Positions 22,558 through 33,778 of a DNA stretch of 64,000 nt are shown piece by piece; position 1 is the stretch's first letter, and every line of letters starts with the position of its first letter. This DNA comes from Erodium maritimum (taxonomy: Eukaryota > Streptophyta > Magnoliopsida > Geraniales > Geraniaceae). A program made the position numbers and the translations under genes. Below the pieces are notes generated by a model. It was not told the DNA's origin. It did not search any database and was given only the letters and a program-made list of their open reading frames with translations. The stretch is from NCBI GenBank assembly GCA_963921825.1, contig OY997594.1, positions 65,085,675 to 65,149,674 on the forward strand, written 5' to 3'.

Positions 22558-25500
22558 TTAAAATAAGAGTAATAAGATGAGTATGAGGAGACCCAAATCC
22601 ACTATACTATGTACCGAGGGCCCAAGCCCAGGCCCATTTCTTGATGACCCGTTCTCCCTCAGCTGGCCCTCGTTGATGAACTCCTTCCCTGAAGTAGTCA
22701 CAGAAACATTAACAGACAGAGAACCTGAAACAACACAAAATCCAAACATGTTACTGTCATGGACTGAGAATGAACTAGCAAGATCAGGGTTGTGCTTGTG
22801 TTCGTGTTCAGAAACTTACAGTCATAACTAGCCCATCCAATTCTTTGCTGAACCAAATCATAAACAAAGATCTTGTCCTTCAGCACAAGATCTGCGTAAC
22901 CAACAAATCAACTACACGGTTAATGATCTAAATTCGATAAAAAGATTCATCTACAAAGAAGGACGAGGCTAAGAGTGTCAAGTCCCACCTCCTAAAATGG
23001 AAACCCCTTGCTGAACTTTCTGGAAACCGATGCACCAGACCGCAGCATTGTCCTGTACCAGTGAAGAGATATGTCAAACCTCTAATTGTTTGGAGAGAAC
23101 CGGGCCCCATAAGGGCAGCCCATAATATACACATTACAGCTCACTCTTGACTACAAAGACTGGTATCCGGTCTAAATGTATACCAGCTCTTCTTTTATCT
23201 AGTATTAACCCGATGTGAGACCAAGACTAACATGCGGACACAATATAGATGACAGGTTGATTGCATGTTACATACAGTTCAACAAAATCGATTGATCTGA
23301 AAGGTTCCCAAGAGGAACGAACTTACACGAATCCTATGCGTATTAGGTACTCCTCCGGCGTCAGGAACATGGACGCACCGCCCGCGAAATTGAAACTGAG
23401 AGGTGGAAATATGTCTGATATACTGAAGACAACAACATAGACAAGTATCTCAGTCAGGACATCGATTAAAAATAAACAGCAAACGTTTCATGATTATGGA
23501 ATATCGAACAAACCTATTTGCAACGACATAACATTGGTTTCCCTTTGAAACGGTGGGCGTCACAGATTGCGAAACAGCAGCAGTTATCTGCACAGCCGAT
23601 GTTAAATTTATCTTTTATACCTTAAAGTGAAGAAGGAAACAGTCAACTGACCAAGAGAGAAGTCAAACTTACAGCATTGACTAAAGGATCATAAGCTTCT
23701 TCCACAAGGTAGGCCAAAGTTGTTCCGGTGTCAACAATAGTGCCTGATGTTGCAAACACAGTGGGATCGATGGACAGTAATTGCCCGTTGACAGCAATGC
23801 TTTGCAGATCTAAACTATAATGAGGCCTGAGAATTCCAAATAAAAATGAAGTTAAACATGTTGTGGACAACAACTACTGTTTATTTTGATTATCTAATAA
23901 CAAGATTATGCAAAAATCTACCACGAATTTGAGAAATGAACTAAATACAACAATTCTTTTCTCAATACATAGAAAGAAATGGATTTAGCAAAAGCAAAAT
24001 TCCACAAGACCGTTGATGTACAGAAAGATAAGGTTCAGATCAATGTTATAGTCAAAAGCTAGGGAATAAAAGATTGAAGGACAATTAAAAAGAATTAAAA
24101 CAGATGGTCCCCTTTATTTGGAAGAACTTTAGGCTCTTGTTGTGCTGTTCAGTATCTCAAGGGAAGCCATGATCACGACATGATTTGCACTTGAAGAAAA
24201 ATGCCACGCATTCAGAAACACGATTCAAACACCTAGGTTGCTATAATGAGGCATTTGGTTTATTGGTATTGATTGTTGATGAGGCCCAAGAAGATATATA
24301 CTACCAAAGCACAATGCATGGAAAAAATGAAGGGAAAAAGAACATACTGTGAGGGAACAAGAGGACTATAAACAATGCTTGGCTCCAAAATCTCACCAAG
24401 AACCAGTATACCACCTCCATTGTCAGCTCCTTTTAAGCAATGTGAAAACACTTTTGGCGTTATCCCTCGTGATGATAATTGTGATATAACAGATAGACGC
24501 CCTCGACCAAAGCCAAAAATCCCATCAACTGCCTTATCTGTCTTGGTCAAGCCTTCAGATTGATAAGTGCTACACCTATTGCAAGCACCACAAAGCACAG
24601 AAATAAGATTAAAGCCAAAAAAAAGTAACCCATTTGAGTCCACAACTTTGTTTGGCATATAACATACTCTCCTACTTTGTGAAGCATTAATCATGATCAC
24701 ATTAGAGCCTTAATATACTCATGATTAGTTATCTTCAACTTTCACTCCCATTTTGATGAAAATTCCTAATCTCCTAGTTTCTTGCATAAAGTAAGAACTA
24801 TGAAGTAGCTCACCCAAAAACAACGGCAGCAGAAGAGTTAGCAGTCATAGAGTTCCCAAGAATCATGTCAAAATAAATGGCATCATACACATAATGACCA
24901 GAAGTCCCACTCCCATCTCCATACTGAAACGAGTAGCTGCACTGGTTAGTTTCTGAAGAGCATTGAGTGGCTACATCAACTGCTGAATTGCACATTCGAT
25001 CCGAACAAGGGACCACGAATGCACTGGATGAGCTTGCTGCATCGAAGAAATTGAGCTGAACCTGTGAAAGAGAAAAAATGTTGATTAAAGAGTGAACTTT
25101 AAAATAACATGAGATTAAAGGGACCGTAAGAGGATTTAGAGTTGATGTCTTACTCCTAGTCCACTGGATTGAGGACAATTAGTGCAAGAAGTGCAAGTGA
25201 TCCACAAGATATCACTTCCGGTATCGATCTGCACACTGAATTCTCTTGGAGGTGAACCCAGTTTCACTTTTGTGAAGTAGAGCCTGCCCAAAAAACAAGA
25301 ACTCCATTGAGGAAGACAAAGATGTGAAACAAGAACAAGCCATTGACACATTCTAAAACAATAAGCACAGCGAAGATTGTAAGACAGGAAACACAAACAC
25401 ACACACAATTAGTCAACATTTCTAATATAAAATTGAAGAATCAAATTCTGCGGAAGAACCAAACCTGCCCATCAGCTACAGTAAAAAGAAGGAAAAGAAA

Positions 25501-26128
25501 CATAATTAGTTTAAAATTCTGCGGAAGAAGAGAGCACAAAATCATTTAAATTCTGAGAATCGAAAGAACAAGAACCGACAAGAAATAATTTTAGTACTTT
25601 TTATCAGCCCTTTTAAGTTTTCCCAGCTACCAAACAAAGCATTAGAAGTAACGAAACCAGAAAGAAATTGAAACGGCGCGGCCAGAAACAATAAATGCGA
25701 ACACGGAGAGAAGCAAAAAAGGGAATGAACAAAGCATTGAATCGCAAAGACTCACTCGCAGAGCCGCATTCAAATTCACCAATCCGAGACTAAACCCAGA
25801 CCAAATCAAAAGCTCAATCAACAAAAAATCAAGATCAAATCAGAAGGAAAAAGGGGTATAATCAAAAACCCAGACAACAAAATTACCCAACGACGTACGG
25901 ATCGGCGGAACCTTCGACCGGGAAGTCGGCAATACCTCCGACCACAGTCTGCAAGATTCGAGCGTGCCTGAAGCGGTCCCGAGCTCTGAGAAGCTCCACG
26001 GCGACCTGCTTGCTCGGAGGAAAAGCCCTCTCCAGGGGAATAACAGTCGCCGGAAAAGCACAATCAACGACGGAGGCCGGGAGCAGAACGGCGGAGAAGG
26101 CCAGAATCAAGAGGACCGGAGCCAGCAT
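22558..26128 (-). CDS. Pepsin-type aspartic protease (A1), 10 exons, 490 aa
   Basis: A secreted or membrane-anchored plant aspartyl protease. Coding exons, 5' to 3': 26128-25887, 25283-25154, 25061-24814, 24575-24348, 23826-23673, 23587-23514, 23422-23329, 23052-22989, 22891-22820, 22724-22558. Phases agree throughout (1473 nt). The N terminus [19 protein letters not shown] is a signal peptide. The mature domain starts near [12 protein letters not shown] (residue 82). The catalytic aspartates are D101 in IDTGSDILW and D315 in [10 protein letters not shown]. Cys-rich [14 protein letters not shown] and FGCSTYQS are typical of this plant subfamily. The C terminus ends in a hydrophobic run ([12 protein letters not shown]) after a Ser/Gly-rich stretch, suggesting GPI or tail anchoring. 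The donor of exon 7 (TTC|GTGTAAGT) is chosen to keep phase. It looks intact. Confidence 0.93.
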
Positions 26129-27100
26129 TTGTGTGGTCTTCTTTAGAGAGAGAAGAAGCTCAGGGTGGTGCTTGTGCTTGTGTGTTGCTTTTGCTCATTG
26201 AAAGAGAGAGACTGTCGAAGCAGAGCAGCTTATATTAACAGCAGCTTTCAAATTATACTTGAGACATTATTTATTCAGATAAAGATAGAGATTAATGTGG
26301 AGCCTTTTAGAAGCGTGTCTTCACCGCTTGCAATTTGCTAATGTAACTTTGTGAAAAGACTATATCACCCTTGTCCTAGCACTCTTACCATTTTATCCAA
26401 CCCTCTTTCTGCTTTGTTATATTCTCATTTGTCCTGATAAGATATAAATGCACATATATTTATGACTGCTTTTTATTTTGTTTGAAAGAAAGGATTTATA
26501 AATAAATTTATATGTTTTACCCACCAACAATACAAATATTGTATTTGTTGGACCAACTTAAACAAAAAAACACAAACTGATTGTTGAAGGTCCAATTATA
26601 TTTATATCTAATATATCCATCTATTGTTTTCGAGGATTTAAAAAAATGATCAACGAAATGAATAGCTCTCGAAAAAGAAGACGTGTTGTCTATAAAACAA
26701 CAACTATCAGATCGGTCTTTTTTTATCGATTCTACAGAAAGATTTGTCGACAGAGAGACACGACCGGACACGCGACCAATAGCAGCAGCCATACCTACAA
26801 GAGATTCGAGATTCCGATAAATGGGACAAACAAAAACCAAACAAAAGTACAAATTAAATAAACAACGAAAACGAGCGTAAACTATGTACGAACGATTTCC
26901 AAAACGAAATATTTAGATAACCATAAAGATTAAATGTGAAGAGTAATCCACATGGCATCTTCTGCATTGTATTTTAATTAAGATTTGTTAAGCAAATCTC
27001 AAATTTATAATTAAAACAAATTATTGAAAAAGAATATATAATAAAAATATATATTGAAATATTATTTTTATAAAATTCATTAATTTGTAATCCAAAACCC
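26129..27100. other. Protease 5' leader/promoter and AT-rich spacer
   Basis: Minus-strand sequence just upstream of the protease ATG is C/T-rich, with a TATA-like TTAATATAAG at about 26228-26240. Beyond this is AT-rich DNA with a 28-nt near-palindrome (CCAACAATACAAAT... at about 26524). No gene is supported. Confidence 0.45.
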
Positions 27101-27103
27101 TTA

Positions 27104-27240
27104 GAGCATCCACAACCATCTCGCCGGCTATCGGCGAGATGGCTTAAAATATACATTTTTAATCTCCTCACTAGCTCACCGCCAGCGAGCTCTGCAGTGG
27201 GGTTTCTTTTGTTGGCGGGGAGCCGCCGGCGAGATGGGGA
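27104..27240. mobile_element. PIF/Harbinger terminal end with subterminal hairpin
   Basis: TTA (27101-27103) is followed by GAGCATCCACAACC, the same kind of terminus as the complete Harbinger element at 35066. Just inside, CCATCTCGCCG and CGGCGAGATGG form an 11-bp stem with a 5-nt loop (27117-27143). A third copy of CGGCGAGATGG lies at about 27227. I could not find the matching right end, so the element's extent is unknown. It probably includes the minus-strand ORF1 that follows. Confidence 0.5.
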
Positions 27241-27408
27241 AAAACAAATATAAAACAAAAAAAAATAATAATGCTCAAACCCCACAATTTTACTATAATT
27301 ATACATATGATAGTTAGCACACAGACGATAATTAAAACATAATTTAGCACACAGACGGTACTTAAAAACATAATTAAACGATGTATAGTTTTATTACACG
27401 TTCACGAT

Positions 27409-27798
27409 TTACAACTCGTGAACGTACTGCAGGAATTTGGGTTGGTCTCGTACGATCTCCCACAGAAAGCACTTCGTGAAATGTTGGTCATGGACCATGT
27501 GGTACTCAGCGGTCGTTGCAGAGCGATGGTCATTCTCGGTATTTCCCGGCGGGGAGACCTCAACTGCTACACGGTAGCACCGTTCATAACAGTGGATTTT
27601 CTTGGCGAGATCCTGCCAGTGGTCTCGACGTTGCTTTTGGGTTCTCGGCGGGGAATTGGCCGGAGCTCCGTGGACAAAATTGGCGTAGACTACCGGCCAG
27701 TACTTATGGTTTGGGCCCGGACGGGCGTCCTGTAGCCAACATAGGACCAGCACCATCTCTTCCTCGTTGGTCCACGGGTATGAAGGTACGGCGGCCAT
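27409..27798 (-). CDS. Harbinger ORF1-like trihelix/SANT protein, 129 aa
   Basis: PIF/Harbinger ORF1 proteins bind DNA and assist the transposase. This intact frame opens MAAVPSYPWTNEEEMVLVL, a Myb/SANT-like (trihelix) start with the W-TNEE-E-L pattern. It continues through KYWPVVYANF and HWQDLAKKIHCYE and ends with FLWEIVRDQPKF, the conserved motif normally followed by the ORF1 C-terminal module. Here a stop follows eight residues later (residues LQYVHEL after the motif). A TATA box on the minus strand (27887-27880) lies about 80 bp upstream of the ATG. It may be a transposon gene or a derived relic; no frameshift is seen. Confidence 0.7.
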   Translation of the reverse strand: MAAVPSYPWTNEEEMVLVLCWLQDARPGPNHKYWPVVYANFVHGAPANSPPRTQKQRRDHWQDLAKKIHCYERCYRVAVEVSPPGNTENDHRSATTAEYHMVHDQHFTKCFLWEIVRDQPKFLQYVHEL

Positions 27799-27879
27799 TG
27801 GGAGAAAGAACGGAAGAAGGTTGGGAGAAAGAGAGAGAATTGGGAGAAGAGGTGCGAAAAATGAAGGAGGAGGGGGTTC

Positions 27880-27887
27880 TATTTATA
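27880..27887 (-). promoter_or_regulatory. TATA box for minus-strand ORF1
   Basis: The minus strand reads CTATAAATAG about 82 bp upstream of the 27798 start codon. The same TATAAATA core occurs upstream of the transposase genes at 28.7 and 35.3 kb (TATAAAT at 44.6 kb). Confidence 0.55.
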
Positions 27888-28075
27888 GCCCAATCCGCCG
27901 GCCACAGAGGGGCATTTTGGTCTTTATGGTGGTGGTGACATTAATTGCACACATCCCAAGAAACCTACCATTCACTAAATGTAAAAAAAACTACTATTTG
28001 TTTGACCAAATTGAAAAGGCAACAATTGATTGACATTAAAAAAAATTACCGAAACATAAAACATAAAAAAATTCA

Positions 28076-28413
28076 TTAAAGAAACTGGAAATACAACTTA
28101 AAAAAAGTACAAGTACGTAAAATAAACAGCGACGTCACTAGTACATCAGATTGCGCAAAATCGCAAGTTGCGCATTGTGAGCCTCGAGCTGGGGGAGTCA
28201 TGGCCGAAGTGTCCCTTGCTTCCGCTTGCACCCAGTGATCGAATGCCTTCAGCTTCAGCTGCTGGGCGGTCTCAATGGTCCTGGCAATGCTTGCTTCTTT
28301 GGCCGCTATATGGGCCCTCTCGACACGCTCGGCAACCGCTTCCTTAGAGGATGATGCAGAGCTCTTACCTCTGAGCCTCGCAGCCTTGGCAACCTTCTGT
28401 CCCATAGGCTATT
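28076..28413 (-). pseudogene. Detached Harbinger ORF1 C-terminal module
   Basis: The minus-strand frame reads PMGQKVAKAARLRG, then a Ser-rich stretch, an Ala/Glu-rich helix and DTSAMTPPAR. The (R)PMG-KxAK-A and DTSxMTP patterns belong to the C-terminal (NAM-associated) half of plant Harbinger ORF1 proteins. A TAG directly precedes the proline codon and no DNA-binding half adjoins it upstream. The order relative to the trihelix ORF at 27.4-27.8 kb is reversed from the normal protein, so this is a rearranged or separate relic. The minus-strand frame at 28413-28610 has no recognised motif. Confidence 0.5.
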
Positions 28414-28727
28414 CATAGTGATGTCTCGTACCCATCTTTTCGTGCGTTGAATCGGGTAAAAAAATTTCTTTTTCCTGTCGATTTGTCGAATCTGAGTCTC
28501 GTGTCTAGTCGATTCGGAGAATCCTCTTTAGACAGTCTACGAACATGAAGACTCGCAGGCCCATCGAATCGACCGAAGCGTTGATGACAATACGAATCAT
28601 AGCGCGACACGTGGTGACGTTTCGGAAACCAAAGCAGAAAAGGCGAGGCGATTCAACCACGTTGCATGGGTCAGCAAATTCGTTTGACCCTTAATTTTTT
28701 TAAACAAAAAACAAATCAACTTTTATC

Positions 28728-28735
28728 TATAAATA
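28728..28735 (+). promoter_or_regulatory. TATA box of the 31.7-kb Harbinger transposase
   Basis: TATAAATA is followed by a leader (CACACAACAAATCCC...) into which solo LTR 2 inserted at 28796. The leader resumes at 31632 and reaches the transposase ATG at 31670. Without the insertion the TATA-ATG distance would be about 100 bp. Confidence 0.6.
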
Positions 28736-28795
28736 CATGAAACCCCACACAACAAATCCCACAAATTCTCTCTCAACTCTCTCCCAAAGGCACAA

Positions 28796-31626
28796 TGTAA
28801 AACCTCACTCATTCAAAAAAGGTAATATTTCGAAATATGAAACATTGGAGTAGTTTTTTGCAACGAGTGAAATTTGAGAAGAAAAATAAAAAAAAAGGAA
28901 AAAAAGTTAAATGGACTGAGTTAAGGGATTGGGCCAGCTTGGGCCCAATCAGTTAAAGAGTGGCCCAAACCCACGCATTGCTGAAACCCTAGCCCTTTAT
29001 ACGCGTCCTCTTCTTCACGCGTTATGCACGCGTACCGAGATATCGTGCAGCCTCCCTCAATCCCCATCTCTCTCTCTTCTCTCTTTCACCGATCCTCCCT
29101 CGCTCGACGACTTTCCAGAGCATCAAATGCCGCTCCTCCTCACCCGACCTTCCTCCTCCACCCTGAAACTTCGCCTCACCTCTCCTCTTCGTCCCTTCAG
29201 AGTACCATCGAACCCACACACACGAAGAGACGACGCCGGAATTTTTCCCCAGATCCGTCCTCTCTGAGCTGAAATCGAACGCTTCGGCAACATAATCGAG
29301 CTGTTCGAGCTCCCTCACACCCTCATCCTTCTTCCCCGACCATTTCTTACCCAGATTCACTTCGCCCGAGCTCGATTCGAGCTAGTTCAGACGGAACCAC
29401 CGCCGACGAGAGGTTGGTTCGCCAGATCTGTGGCGGAGGCGAGCGGGACACGCGCTAGAGCCCCGCCGTCGCAGCCACGACCTCGCTGTGATGCCAGCCG
29501 CCTTCGCCGCCCCGTTCTTCCCCTCTCCGAGCGTAGCTGACGCCGTTGACGGTGGCCGGAAAAGGTGAGCGTGCCGGAGTTGCATCCTGCTCAGACACGA
29601 AATGAACATGCCTTGGGGTTGGGGCTTGGGCCGGCAAAGAGAACAGGCCTTGGCCCAACATGAGGACGGGCCTTGAGACCGGGCAGGCCCAGGATGGACC
29701 TGGATCAGGTCGGGCTCGGGTCAGGCTTGGTTCCGGGTCTGGAGCCGGGTCGGAGCCGGGTCAACCCGGTTTCAAAGATTAATTATTTTTAAAATCAGAT
29801 TTAATTAAATAATAAATTAATTTATTATTTGACTTAAAATTGGGATTTTTAAAGGACGTTTTGGACAATTCAACGGACCTTGGACTACCGGAACTGATAT
29901 TGGACTTTAACTGTTAAAAACCCAGGCTTGGACTTTGCCCGAGAAACGAGACTTCGCCCGAGAAGACGAAGACCACTCCGGAACCCGTGTGAAGAACGGA
30001 CGAGAGGCTAATCGACTTTACAGCAGAGTATTGTTAGAGGAAGACCACAAGGTAGGGAAAGTCTTAACTTCTCATTTAAATAACGCTTAGTATGCCTATT
30101 AGGTTAATAAAATTGGAAAGGTACTAGAATTGCATATAGGATGCGAATAACTAGAATAAATGTCTTTCAATTACTAATAACCAGATGTGTCTAGCAAGCA
30201 TGCTTAGGATGAGAATCACTAGTGTAGCTCGCTTTCAATACTTGGGAATTGATTTACTGGTAGAGAGGCCGTGATGAGCCCTCGGATTAGTTGTGTTAGC
30301 TTCACATGCTTTGTTTGCTAGTCATTAGGATAACAAAGAGTCTAATGAAACTAGATTGAATACATGCTTGCATGATCGAATGCATGCTTGAATGATTGAA
30401 TGATTGAGTGTAATTGGTTGTGCTAAAGTATATGATCGGGTGAGTGATAGACCGATGGAGTGCGGATGGTAAGTATGATGGTAAGTGTAATTGTGGGTAT
30501 GAATCCCGTGTGGTGTGTATTGATGAATCTGCAAATTTCTGAGTTTGATTGGTAGACCCTGCGGGGTATTGTGTGGTAGATCCTGCGGGATAATGATTGG
30601 TAGACCCTGTGGGGTATTGTTTGGCAGATCCTGCGGGATAATGGTTATGGATCCTGCGGGGCATTGGTTATTGAGCCTGCGGGCAATGATTGTGGACCCT
30701 GCGGGGCATTGGTTATTGAGCCTACGGGCAATGGTTATGGACCCTGCGGGGCATTGGTTATTGAGCCTGTGGGCAATGGTTATGGACCCTGCGGGGCATT
30801 GGTTATTGAGCCTGCGGGCAATAGTTACGGACCATGCGGGGCAATTGGACGATTTACCCTGCGGGGATTGATTACTTGTTATTTCACCCGAGTGTATGCG
30901 TCCTGCGGGAGCATTACCTTGGTTCCCTATGACATATGGTCCTTTGGAGACGTTTCTGAGAATCCCGACGATAAGCGCCCTCAGGGGTTGTTACCGGTAG
31001 CCCGACGTTATGCGTCTCCTCTGGACCGAGGGAAAATCCGACATGACACAACGAGTATTATGGATCGGAGGGTGGCGACTTCATGTCCCACGGCATTAAT
31101 TGAACGCTCTATCCTTTATTAATTATTTAAGAAATGTATTGATTCCCTTATCTTCCTATGATTGTTGTTGACTCCTTCAAATTGTTAAACACTCATTTTA
31201 ATCCTACATTTCAACGTATTCGCAGTCCTTCGTAATTGAGATTTGAACTAAAATTGAGAAATCATAACTGTTAAACTAAAAGCATGCCCTAATTATACAT
31301 TTTCCCTACTGATCGTAAGCTCACTCCTATCTGTTTATGACTTTTTACAGGTTTGCGTGATGATTAGTGGACTCGAGGCTCGGGAGCTTCTAGGGTCCGG
31401 GTGCTTAGAGACGTTGGTCGTATTTTGTGGTCATGAACTTTGTTAAAGGATTATTATGAATTTTTTATGAACCTTTTGTAGAGATTTTATTATAAGTCGT
31501 TATTTGAGAGATTTTGTTGAATTAAAGTTAGATGATTTTATTGGTTTTATGTCGTTTTATTATTATAATTGCTTACTCCTTAAGTCCCGTCTCGAGTCCG
31601 GTCAAAACCGGATTTGGGGCGTGACA
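28796..31626 (+). mobile_element. Solo LTR 2 (Ty3/gypsy-like, 2.83 kb)
   Basis: The element starts TGTAAAACCTCACTC and ends CCGGATTTGGGGCGTGACA, with a perfect 5-bp duplication CACAA (28791-28795 and 31627-31631). Inside are a TATA-like CCTTTATACGCG (about 28996), a C/T-rich leader, AAGGTAGGGAAAGTC (30049-30063, a variant of the landmark in solo LTR 1 and 3), a GC-biased tandem array (30550-30870) and a GTAAGCTCACTCC block near 31315 followed by a TTTTACAGGTT sequence. No internal domain or second LTR is present. The insertion separates a Harbinger TATA box from its transposase ATG. Confidence 0.8.
30550..30870. repeat. CCTGCGGGG tandem array in solo LTR 2
   Basis: At least a dozen copies of a core GACCCTGCGGGG/AGCCTGCGGGC recur. 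Spacing is about 26 bp at the start and becomes a 45-bp compound unit later (GTTATGGACCCTGCGGGGC then GTTATTGAGCCTGCGGGC). Confidence 0.9.
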
Positions 31627-31669
31627 CACAAAATTCTCTCCTTATTCATTCTAATACCATTTTGTTTTC

Positions 31670-32950
31670 ATGGATTCATCGAGCAGTGACGAGTACGATC
31701 TCGACGAAATGGATTACGCAACGTTACGAGTAACGACCCAAGAAGCCGAGCAACAGATGTTGGAGTCTATATGAGCACAAGTTAGGGAGGCCGAGGCAAG
31801 TATGACGAACCCCGTCCGGGAGAAGCAGAAAAGGAAAGTCGTGAATAGAGATCGTGCAAGAGCTCACAATCGACTTATTTCCGACTACTTTGCAGATACT
31901 CTAACATATGATGCCAAAAAAATTCGTCGGAGTTTCAAAATGTGGAAATCGGTTTTCCTGAAAATCGTAGATGGGGGTGTCTGAGTATGATCCGTACTTC
32001 ATCCAAAAGCCCAATTTTCGTGGCCGACCCGGATTATCAACCATCCAAAAGTGTATGGCATCTATACGGATGTTGCATTACGGGTCAACAATCGACAGTC
32101 TGGACGAGTATTTGAAGATGGGTGAGACAACTTCCCTCGAGTGCCTGCACCGGTTTTGCTACGGCATAATCAACGTCTTTGGTGAAACCTATCTTCGGAA
32201 GCCCAACGGTAATGACATTGCTTACATTACACGTATCAATGGAACCCGTAGTTTTTCAGGTTGTATCGACAACCTCGATTGTATGCATTGGGCGTGGAGG
32301 AATTGTCCAAAAGCCCAACAGGGGATTTATGAGAGGGGAGATCATTTTGGACCTACGGTGATGCTTGAAGAAATTGTGGGACCCGATAATTGGATTTGGA
32401 ACGCTTATTTTGGCATGCTGGGTTCAAACAACGACATTAATGTCCTGAACCAATCGTTCATATTTACATGTATTTCGGGGTGATCAGACTTCCGTCGAGT
32501 TTCAGGTCAATGATATTTCATACAACACTCCATACTACCTAACAGGTGGAATTTACCCATCGTGGCGTGCTTCATGATGTCTATCCCGACACCACAACTA
32601 TCGAAGCACATGTTATACTCCAGAAAACAAGAGGCAGCAAGGAAAGATGTGGAGAGGGCATTCGGGATACTACAAGGTTGTTTCCATATCATCAGTAGGC
32701 TTGCTCTACGTTGGGATGATAGGAAACTTGTGATGATCATACGATCATGCATTATTATGCACAATATGATAGTGGAGGACGAACGGGACACCTACCAGGG
32801 AGACATTGAACGCCTCCGATCCGAAGAACCAATGTTACCAGTGATCCGATGGCTAATACTAGAGTACGAAGACATCTGATACATGTCAAGCCGGTTAGAG
32901 GATCGAGCATCGCACTAGCATCTCAAGGGTGATCTAGTTGAACACATTTG
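31670..32950 (+). pseudogene. PIF/Harbinger DDE transposase, degraded
   Basis: The gene starts MDSSSSDEYDLDE at 31670. An early in-frame TGA at 31772-31774, a frameshift near 31975 and another between about 32483 and 32562 break it. The DDE_Tnp_4 core is plain: IDNLDCMHWAWRNCP (first Asp), GMLGSNNDINVLN (second Asp) and ARKDVERAFGILQ (Glu), then CIIMHNMIVEDERD. The tail GDLVEHIW extends to about 32950. All three catalytic acids are preserved despite the lesions. Its promoter TATA lies at 28728 beyond solo LTR 2. Confidence 0.85.
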
Positions 32951-33089
32951 GTCTATATTCAGGCATGAGCTCTATATGGACGACGACATGTAGTAACTTG
33001 GTAATTGTATTTCCATGTACATATTGTTCCTTTATTTCATGTCATCGTAATGTGAGTCCATTTATTTCCAATGGAACGATTCGGTCGCT

Positions 33090-33097
33090 TATAAAAG
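33090..33097 (+). promoter_or_regulatory. TATA box of small ORF
   Basis: TATAAAAG lies 80 bp upstream of the ATG at 33170, a normal plant core-promoter distance. Confidence 0.5.
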
Positions 33098-33169
33098 GGC
33101 ACCCTCATACCACTCTTGAATGGCACATTCAACTACATTCCCCAAAATTACTAGTGTTCAACCAAACTT

Positions 33170-33421
33170 ATGGCGTCTGACAACGAGAGTGGTGTTTATC
33201 AGGTTGACGGGGGTCCCCTACCAGTACTGTATAGGGCAGAGCAAGAACAACGTTGTCGTGGTCGGTTCGAGCGTACAAGGGCGAAGGTGACGCAGTATAA
33301 ACTATCACTCACCAGGTAGTATGCCGAAGCAGTTGCACTCGACACAACTGAGTGGACTCCACTAGAGAAGGCCAACCACCAGACTCTTATGTTTGAGATG
33401 CTTCAAGCTATGAATATGTAA
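33170..33421 (+). pseudogene. Small unknown ORF in Harbinger block (one in-frame stop)
   Basis: ATG at 33170 opens a frame of 84 codons to TAA at 33419-33421, with one TAG at codon 50 (33317-33319). The first 49 residues include MASDNESGVYQVDGG and a basic region RCRGRFERTRAKVTQ. After the TAG the frame continues with EWTPLEKANHQTLMF to MLQAMNM. It is charged and likely helical, with no family I recognise. It sits between the transposase and the plus-strand ORF1 and has its own TATA box. It may be a third element-encoded gene or a chance frame. Confidence 0.4.
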
Positions 33422-33675
33422 GGTTTTCGTGTACGCGTATCCAGCATCGAACGTGTCAAGTTTTATTTTATACTCGGAAAACCTAATAAAAAATCATGTA
33501 ATAATATTTAGTTATGTTTGATTTTTATTTTCTTGTCATTTAATGTACACTGATTCCACTATTTGGTCACATGTCCCGATTCTGCCTCCATACTAACTCC
33601 ATCCGATTATGTCAAGATAATGGTTTAACCGATTCTTTTCCTTTGTAATTCAAAACCCTACGAATCTGCCTCCTC

Positions 33676-33683
33676 TATTTAAA
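33676..33683 (+). promoter_or_regulatory. TATA box of plus-strand ORF1
   Basis: CTATTTAAAC lies about 100 bp upstream of the ATG at 33779. GATTCTGCCTCC-like and GAATCGGCCTCC sequences flank it (33577, 33700). Confidence 0.45.
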
Positions 33684-33778
33684 CAACCTTCTTCACAGAA
33701 TCGGCCTCCACAACTCCTCTTCCTTCCTCCAAGAAAAAAAATTCGGGAACCTCCAAAATTCCTTCTCAAACCGATTCC

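Noticed and set aside
30545..31122. Plus-strand frames with repeated GxxCGPCG-type peptides
   Set aside because: They are translations of the tandem array in solo LTR 2, with several frames equally open.
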